DNA of 64,000 nt. It comes from Ruminococcus sp. Lineage in GTDB: Bacteria; Bacillota; Clostridia; Oscillospirales; Acutalibacteraceae. The translations under genes and the position numbers were made by a program. Below the pieces are notes generated by a model. That model did not search any database and was not told the DNA's origin. It saw only the letters and a list, made by a program, of their open reading frames with translations. Positions 58,947 through 64,000 of this stretch are shown here, piece by piece. The stretch spans positions 1 through 64,000 of the forward strand of contig JAFRCW010000027.1 in the NCBI GenBank assembly GCA_017404145.1. Direction: 5' to 3'. Within the stretch, counting starts at the first letter, position 1. The number at the start of each line of letters is the position of its first letter.

Positions 58947-59699
58947 CTACGCAATACCGAGCGCCTGTTTCAGCGCCGCAACGGAAATATCCGCGGAAAG
59001 CGGGAGTCCCGCGACGGTTCTGGTAACAGGGCATACGCTGTTCCACTTGGCAAGCTCTGCATAATCGGACGCGCCGGAACCCGTCTTAAGCGCGACGGAG
59101 CCCTGACAGCGGAAGAGCTGACCCTCAGAAACGCCGGCAATATCCGTGATACCCGTGTTTTCGGCAAGCGACATCACAGAAGAAATGTCAGCCATTCTGC
59201 GATAATCGCCGGTTGCGCGGTTATACACATACCAGTAGCCGTCCTCGCCGAAATAAGGCATCTGAGAAAGGAATTCCTCTATCTCTGATTTCAGAGTAAA
59301 CAGTTTTCTTTCATAGGAAAGGAATTCTGAATTTTCTTTATTAGAAAAATAATCTGAAAATTCCGCGCTCTCATCCACGATGAACCAGTCAGAGGATGAA
59401 TGCCATATTTCTCCCCCTGAAGAATACGCTTTGATCTGCGCTCTGACGACGCCGGGTTTCAGGATATGTTCTTCGAGAATATCCCATTTCAGCGTTGTTT
59501 TGCCGTTGAGCACGGTTTTGGGGAGCTCAAAATAGTTACAGGCGGAGTTATCGAAGGTCAGAAAGAGCTTGTAGATTTCTGCGCCGGAAGGGGCGTCTTC
59601 GATACGGAAGCTTCTGGATAAGCACTGATTGTCGCCTGCGAATCCGACAAAACGCTCATCCTCGGGGATCGTTAGAATCCCTCTTTGAATCAAAATCAT
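58947..59699 (-). CDS. Phage baseplate/tail-type protein (BppU-like)
   Basis: A 250-residue protein with an N-terminal beta domain resembling BppU-type receptor-binding baseplate proteins (residues 1-110), a coiled coil (about 122-150) and a C-terminal part that begins GEDGYWYVYNRATGDYRR, a motif typical for the ends of phage tail proteins. No other tail gene is present, so this is the remaining stub of a tail module. AGGAGG precedes the ATG. It is the first gene of the cassette, 36 bases after the terminator of the sigma factor operon, and has no evident promoter. Confidence 0.75.
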   Translation of the reverse strand: MILIQRGILTIPEDERFVGFAGDNQCLSRSFRIEDAPSGAEIYKLFLTFDNSACNYFELPKTVLNGKTTLKWDILEEHILKPGVVRAQIKAYSSGGEIWHSSSDWFIVDESAEFSDYFSNKENSEFLSYERKLFTLKSEIEEFLSQMPYFGEDGYWYVYNRATGDYRRMADISSVMSLAENTGITDIAGVSEGQLFRCQGSVALKTGSGASDYAELAKWNSVCPVTRTVAGLPLSADISVAALKQALGIA

Positions 59700-59735
59700 T
59701 TTTTACACCTCCTACCTATGGCGCCAAAAAAGAAA

Positions 59736-59759
59736 AAGTTGCATATTTCTATGCAACTT
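59736..59759 (-). terminator. Terminator of the ECF sigma operon
   Basis: Minus-strand AAGTTGCATA-GAAA-TATGCAACTT, followed by TTTCTTTTTT. Confidence 0.9.
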
Positions 59760-59800
59760 CTCAAAATATTTTTTTAGATTTTGTAAACGCAAAATGCCGT

Positions 59801-60268
59801 TTATTCTTTCAGCAACTCCCGAAGCAGCTTTCTGCCCTTATTCAGTCGGCTTTTTACCGTGCCTTCCGGAATATTCAGCGCACGGCTTATTTCTTTAATC
59901 GAATAATCCTCCACGTAAAACAGGATCACCGTCAGCCTCAGCTTAGGCGGAAGAGAATCCAGCGCCTCTGAGATCTCTGCGGACAGATAAGGATTATCGC
60001 GCGAACGGATGTCGGGGAGGGCATCTCCGACATCCGCATAATGCGCTCGCTTCTTTATTTCTTTTTTGCACTGATTGATCAGGATCCGCACCAGCCATGT
60101 TTTAAAATACTCCTCGTTTCGAAGCTTGGACAGATTGATATACGCCGAAAGGATCGCATCGTGTACCGCGTCCTGCGCGTCACATTCGTTTTTGAGGATC
60201 GCCATCGAAACGCGGTAGAGCGTGTCCTCGTTTTCGAGCACCAGCTTTTCAAAGGTCGGATTATCCAT
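59801..60268 (-). CDS. ECF-type RNA polymerase sigma factor
   Basis: A 155-residue sigma-70 family protein with only regions 2 and 4: region 2 includes VSMAILKNECDAQDAVHDA and FKTWLVRILINQCKKE; region 4 is LPPKLRLTVILFYVEDYSIKEISRALNIPEGTVKSRLNKGR. It resembles the SigV/ECF30 group. It starts one base after the stop of the membrane protein gene (TGATATG), with GGTGAAGTG as ribosome site, so the pair is co-translated. The order, regulator first, is the reverse of most sigma/anti-sigma pairs. Confidence 0.93.
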   Translation of the reverse strand: MDNPTFEKLVLENEDTLYRVSMAILKNECDAQDAVHDAILSAYINLSKLRNEEYFKTWLVRILINQCKKEIKKRAHYADVGDALPDIRSRDNPYLSAEISEALDSLPPKLRLTVILFYVEDYSIKEISRALNIPEGTVKSRLNKGRKLLRELLKE

Positions 60269-60269
60269 A

Positions 60270-61634
60270 TCACTTCACCTTGAAAATACAGCGGTTGAAG
60301 CCCGTCAGATCCTCTGATGTACCGACGCTTTTGATATCGGCGTCATTATAGATAACAAGATAGGCTTTTTCCAGCTCGTCCCTGTTGCAGCGGAAGCCGA
60401 CCGTGACCGTCTTGGTCTCTCCTGCGCCGAGAGGAAAGGAATAGAATCCCTTGATCGTATCGCCGTGCTCGCTCTGATAGGTGCGTTCCGTATCGCAGTA
60501 CGCGTCGGCAAATATCTTCTTCTCCCTGTCGATAACCTCCGCGTGAGAGAAGCCGCCCTCCCCATCCTCGTTGAGCACGTTCATCCAGTAATTCACATAA
60601 GCGAGGGTATCCTCGTCGGACTTATTGGTGTAGGTGATATCCGCGAGCACCATCACCTGATCCGCCTCCTCTGTGGAAATCGTATTGACAGACGGCGTCT
60701 CGATCCCGTCACCCTCTTGAACGATCCTGACCGTCTTTGGGAGAAGATCACCGTTCTCGTCGGCGATCTCATCATAGGGATAGAGACTGTTGAAATCATC
60801 CGCATCCAGCAAGGAGATGTTCTCTGTATACCGGATATCGGAGATCTGAGAGGTGATCGTGACCGGTTTTCCCTCCTCGCTGATGCCTGCGTAGGTAACA
60901 ACGGTATCGCGAGAAAACTCTTTGAACACTTCGTTGAATTCATAGACGACGTCCTCTTCCTCGCCGTCAGTTTCTATGGTCGCCACATAGGTATGATCGT
61001 CCTCCGTGCCTTCGACAAAGGAGATCCCCGCGACAAAGGCTTCGAGTTCATTCTGTGTTACGTCGTGATAATAAAGCAGTACCGTAACGTTGGCATATTC
61101 ATAATAGATGAACAATCTGTCCCAGCCGCCGTAGCCCTCGGGCGGGGTCACGAGATAAGCACGGTGACCGTTCATCACGGTCTCGCTGAACGCGGCGACG
61201 TCTTTCTCCAAAGCTGAGATATCATCACCGGGTGCAAAGCGAAACAGCGCTATTGAGAAGCCGCTGACAGGCTCCTCGCCGACGCGGCAATACTTTTCTT
61301 CTCCGAGATTCGGACGCGTTTCAAAGCCCGCGGGCGGGTTGACAACCATCTTGACATACTCGGGGTAATCAGCATCCGCCTCGTAAGAGAGCTTCAGCCT
61401 GACGCCGTAAGCGCCCTCTGATTCTATCAGCAATCCGTAAAGCTTCGACGCGCCGAAAACGGCGGAAGGAATGATCGCCAATATCAGCGCTGCGGCAATA
61501 ATGATTCTCAAAGGGCGGCTGATTCTGTTCTTATGACGGATCGGCGACGTCGTCGCCTCATTGATACTGCTCCTTATACTGTAATGAAAGCGCGGCGGCG
61601 TTTCCTTGAATGCGTTTTTGATTGTTGTTTTCAT
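60270..61634 (-). CDS. Membrane protein, putative anti-sigma factor
   Basis: A 454-residue single-pass protein: a cytoplasmic N terminus (about 1-42, basic), one membrane helix (about 43-62, IIIAAALILAIIPSAVF) and a large outer domain (about 65-454) with an acidic DUF4179/DUF4367-like character. Layout and place next to an ECF sigma gene fit an anti-sigma factor that releases the sigma on an envelope signal. The short cytoplasmic part is small for a canonical ASD/ZAS domain; no HxxxCxxC motif is present. AAAGGAT precedes the ATG. No own-sigma promoter was recognised. Confidence 0.7.
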   Translation of the reverse strand: MKTTIKNAFKETPPRFHYSIRSSINEATTSPIRHKNRISRPLRIIIAAALILAIIPSAVFGASKLYGLLIESEGAYGVRLKLSYEADADYPEYVKMVVNPPAGFETRPNLGEEKYCRVGEEPVSGFSIALFRFAPGDDISALEKDVAAFSETVMNGHRAYLVTPPEGYGGWDRLFIYYEYANVTVLLYYHDVTQNELEAFVAGISFVEGTEDDHTYVATIETDGEEEDVVYEFNEVFKEFSRDTVVTYAGISEEGKPVTITSQISDIRYTENISLLDADDFNSLYPYDEIADENGDLLPKTVRIVQEGDGIETPSVNTISTEEADQVMVLADITYTNKSDEDTLAYVNYWMNVLNEDGEGGFSHAEVIDREKKIFADAYCDTERTYQSEHGDTIKGFYSFPLGAGETKTVTVGFRCNRDELEKAYLVIYNDADIKSVGTSEDLTGFNRCIFKVK

Positions 61635-61721
61635 TATATATTATCCTTTCATCAATTGAATCGATTCTGTCTATTAGAGTCGATATCAATACAAAAGGTT
61701 CATATTTTCTTTAAAAATTAT

Positions 61722-61742
61722 GGCGGGATATATAATCCCGCC
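61722..61742 (-). terminator. Terminator after aroF
   Basis: Minus-strand GGCGGGAT-TATAT-ATCCCGCC, then ATAATTTTTAA. On the other strand the flanking CCCTAC makes it also a GTAGGG-type repeat unit. Confidence 0.75.
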
Positions 61743-61758
61743 CTACAATGAATCATAT

Positions 61759-62793
61759 TTATGCCAGTTCCGCAAGATCCAAGATCAGCCGCTCGGTCTT
61801 TTCCCAGCCAAGGCACGGATCGGTGATCGACTTGCCGTAGACGCCGCCGTCGATCTTCTGACAGCCGTCTTCGATGTAACTTTCGATCATAAAGCCTTTG
61901 ACAAGCTTTTTGATCTCGGGGTTATATTTGCGGCTGCTCATCACCTCTTTGGCGATACGGATCTGCTCAAAGGGATTCTTGCCGGAGTTCGCGTGGTTGG
62001 TATCGATGATACAGGAGGGATTTGCGTATTCGCCCTGTGCGTAAAGCTCCAAAAGATGCACCAGATCTTCATAGTGGTAGTTGGGAAGGCTCTCCAGATG
62101 CTTGTTCATATAGCCTCTGAGAATCGCGTGAGCGTAGGGATTACCTTCGGAATGCGCCTGCCATCCGCGGTAAAGAAAGGTGTGCTTATGCTGTGCCGCG
62201 GTAATGGAGTTCATCATAACCGTGAGGTCGCCTCCGGTCGGGTTCTTCATACCGACGGGGATACCGACGCCGGAGGATACCAGACGGTGCTGCTGATCCT
62301 CCACACTTCGCGCGCCGACCGCGACATAGGCGAGGATATCGTCGAGATAACGGTGGTTCTCGGGATAAAGCATCTCATCGGCGCAGGAAAACTCTGTCTC
62401 TCTGAGCGCGCGCAGATGCAAAGAGCGGATTGCGACGATCCCCTTGAACATATCGGGCTTTTGGGTAGGATCGGGCTGGTGGAGCATTCCCTTATAGCCA
62501 GAGCCGGTGGTGCGGGGCTTGTTGGTATAGATACGCGGGATGATGTATATCTTCTCCTTGACCTTCTCCTGTACCTCCCTAAGCCGCGTGATGTAATCCA
62601 TCACGGAGTCCTCCCTGTCGGCGGAGCAGGGACCGATGATCAGGATCAGTCTCTCGTCCTCGCCGCGGAAAATCGCCTTGATCTCACGATCACGCCGCTC
62701 CACGATCGCTTCGCTCTTTTCATCCAGCGGATAGAGCTTTTTCGCCTCCATCGGGATCGTCAGTTTTTTCTCAAAATCCATATGCATTTTCAT
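61759..62793 (-). CDS. aroF: 3-deoxy-7-phosphoheptulonate synthase (class I)
   Basis: First enzyme of the shikimate pathway: condenses phosphoenolpyruvate and erythrose 4-phosphate. The 344 residues show the AroF/G/H-type pattern: LILIIGPCSADREDSVMDY, YIIPRIYTNKPRTTG(S)GYKGM, VGARSVEDQQHR, GMKNPTGGD, and the metal ligands in DTNHANSGKN. The ATG at 62793 follows GGGAGG by nine bases. It lies after tyrA on the same strand, so the aroA-tyrA-aroF order forms an aromatic amino acid cluster. A repeat lies in the gap. Confidence 0.95.
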   Translation of the reverse strand: MKMHMDFEKKLTIPMEAKKLYPLDEKSEAIVERRDREIKAIFRGEDERLILIIGPCSADREDSVMDYITRLREVQEKVKEKIYIIPRIYTNKPRTTGSGYKGMLHQPDPTQKPDMFKGIVAIRSLHLRALRETEFSCADEMLYPENHRYLDDILAYVAVGARSVEDQQHRLVSSGVGIPVGMKNPTGGDLTVMMNSITAAQHKHTFLYRGWQAHSEGNPYAHAILRGYMNKHLESLPNYHYEDLVHLLELYAQGEYANPSCIIDTNHANSGKNPFEQIRIAKEVMSSRKYNPEIKKLVKGFMIESYIEDGCQKIDGGVYGKSITDPCLGWEKTERLILDLAELA

Positions 62794-62818
62794 TAGTGTA
62801 TACCTCCCTTTTTCAATT

Positions 62819-62916
62819 GTCATTCTGAGGGGCTTTAGCCCCGTGAGAATCCCCTTGTCATTACTAACGGTTGCAAGAGGAAGGGGATTGCCACGCCCTA
62901 AAGGGCTCGCAATGAC
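62819..62916. repeat. CATTCTGAGGG-family repeat between tyrA and aroF
   Basis: 98-base foldback with ends GTCATTCTGAGGGGC and GCTCGCAATGAC and inner arms GAATCCCCTT and AAGGGGATT; shares the GAATCCCCTTGTCATTACTA core with 85-231. Confidence 0.7.
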
Positions 62917-62920
62917 TACA

Positions 62921-63775
62921 TCATTTGTTAAAGTATGCTCGTCTCTTGGTCGACAGGCGCATACGCTCCTTCATATGTTCCGTATCCTCGTTCGCGATCA
63001 TATCTCTGAATGAAGAAAACTCGTCGATAAAAATGTCCATATATTTCAGCAGCGGTTCTTTGTTGAGTAAAAACAGCTCAGACCACATATCCTCGTTGAT
63101 GTTCGCGATACGGGTAAGATCGCGGAAAGAGTCGCCGGTGTAATCCACCAGATGTTCGTTGTCAGAGCAGGTCATCAGCGACACCGCGATACAGTGGGTC
63201 AGCTGAGAAAGGTAGCCGATCATTTCGTCGTGCTCCTCCGGCGACAGCACAGAGATCCGCGAGAAGCCGAGGATCCTGCCCAGTCCGCCGATCCAGCGAA
63301 CGCCTTCCGGCGTATTTTTCTCCGTCATTACGATGATGAAATTCGCGCCGCGGAAGATCGCGTCATCGCTGTTTTCCACACCGTAGACTTCTTTTCCTGC
63401 CATCGGATGAGACGCGATAAACTCAACGTCGTCACGCAGCATATTCTGGATATCATATACGATGCAGCTTTTGACGCCGGTCACGTCGGTGATCATCGCG
63501 CCGGGCTTAAAACAGGACTGATACCGTGCGATCCACTCCTTGAACACCTTCGGATACAGACCGAAGATCACAGCGTCCGCAGAGCCGACGATGTCTTTTT
63601 TTACCTCGGTATAGCCGTCGTCAATGATATGGTTCTCCAAAGCGTAGTCGATCGCCTCTTTGCGGACGTCGATCGCAGTCACGTGAAAGCCCAGACGCTT
63701 TAAGGCGCGGGCGTAGCTGCCGCCGATCAAGCCCAAACCCACGATCAAAATTCTTGAATTACTGATCCATTCCAT
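62921..63775 (-). CDS. tyrA: Prephenate dehydrogenase
   Basis: Oxidative decarboxylation of prephenate to hydroxyphenylpyruvate on the route to tyrosine. The 284 residues begin with the NAD loop VGLGLIGGSYARALK (GxGxxG at 13-18), followed by ITDVTGVKSCIV, FIASHPMAGKEVYGV and LSQLTHCIAVSLM, typical of TyrA. No ACT or chorismate mutase domain. The ATG overlaps the last 17 bases of aroA, with AGGAG ten bases upstream, so translation is coupled to aroA. Confidence 0.95.
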   Translation of the reverse strand: MEWISNSRILIVGLGLIGGSYARALKRLGFHVTAIDVRKEAIDYALENHIIDDGYTEVKKDIVGSADAVIFGLYPKVFKEWIARYQSCFKPGAMITDVTGVKSCIVYDIQNMLRDDVEFIASHPMAGKEVYGVENSDDAIFRGANFIIVMTEKNTPEGVRWIGGLGRILGFSRISVLSPEEHDEMIGYLSQLTHCIAVSLMTCSDNEHLVDYTGDSFRDLTRIANINEDMWSELFLLNKEPLLKYMDIFIDEFSSFRDMIANEDTEHMKERMRLSTKRRAYFNK

Positions 63776-64000
63776 ATGCTAAATTCACTCCTAGATCTCT
63801 GAGTCTGTCAAAAAAGTCGGGAAAGCTCTTCTCTACCGCATCTGCTCCTTCGATCACGCCGCCGGTCACTGTCAGAAGCACCGACAGCGCCATCACGATG
63901 CGGTGGTCGTTATGACCATATAGCGGTTCTTTCGGAGGACGGAGAACGCCCCCTATCGAAACGGTGTTTTCGAATGCTACCATATCGATCCCGAACTTTT
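63759..64000 (-). CDS. aroA: 3-phosphoshikimate 1-carboxyvinyltransferase, C-terminal part
   Basis: The last 79 or so codons of EPSP synthase, which attaches phosphoenolpyruvate to shikimate 3-phosphate. The C-terminal GHNDHRIVMALSVLLTVTGG motif, with the catalytic Asp-His-Arg, and SFPDFFDRLRDLGV are diagnostic. The gene runs off the right edge of the window, open at its 5' end (the frame continues as KFGIDM before the first visible ATG). Its stop lies inside tyrA. Confidence 0.92.
   Translation of the reverse strand, partial: KFGIDMVAFENTVSIGGVLRPPKEPLYGHNDHRIVMALSVLLTVTGGVIEGADAVEKSFPDFFDRLRDLGVNLAYGMDQ

Overview
The window looks like a chromosomal stretch from a spore-forming, anaerobic, starch-using Clostridia species of the Ruminococcaceae/Oscillospiraceae type. 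The evidence is sporulation genes (spoIIR, spoIIP, gpr, two coat-type genes), AddAB instead of RecBCD, indirect tRNA amidation (gatCAB next to aspS), AdhE with a Rex-like operator, and three secreted proteins with Ruminococcus-type type I dockerins. One of these carries two CBM26-like starch modules and sits in an operon with a GH13 amylase. No rRNA, tRNA gene or CRISPR array was found, and no cohesin/scaffoldin. Most genes lie on the minus strand; TTG and GTG starts are common.

Layout. 0.3-4.8 kb: a D,D-carboxypeptidase, an EamA transporter, an orphan EndoA/MazF-type RNase and a DUF4349 lipoprotein. 4.9-17.8 kb: addB-addA, spoIIR, ispE, an aminotransferase/Lrp pair, a LURP-one protein, an O-antigen-ligase-like protein and a sugar transferase. 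18-24 kb (mainly plus strand): a DUF1292 protein, a probable 6S RNA, gpsA, two spore coat genes and a DUF6020-type membrane protein, with gapA opposing. 24-32.5 kb: an APH-family kinase with adhE, then gatB-gatA-gatC-aspS. 33-37.5 kb: the starch operon. 37.7-44.1 kb: rarA, glyA, dusB, spoIIP, gpr. 44.3-47.2 kb: a papain-like peptidase and a CHAP/SH3 protein, each with a dockerin, convergent on a shared terminator. 47.4-49.8 kb: a hemolysin III protein, DegV, and an HTH membrane regulator. 49.9-50.3 kb: a compact locus with all the parts of a type I toxin-antitoxin pair. 50.3-56.2 kb: two paralogous polar-amino-acid ABC operons. 56.6-59.7 kb: an SPKTG-anchored surface protein and a four-gene phage lysis/tail remnant. 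59.8-61.6 kb: an ECF sigma factor with a membrane partner. 61.8-64 kb: aroF, tyrA and the end of aroA.

Intergenic DNA is rich in repeats: short palindromes with GTAGGG ends, a 148-bp inverted-repeat element (two full copies), a CATTCTGAGGG family, GGAATGAGGAATT and TTGTTGGTTGTT tracts, and a structured element found in both amino-acid ABC operons. Some repeats have entered gene control or coding sequence: the 3' end of spoIIR, the leader of the second ABC operon, and one repeat nested inside another.

The signal most worth following is the 49.95-50.26 kb locus: two opposed near-consensus promoters, a 24-residue membrane peptide, and a bidirectional terminator over its stop codon.
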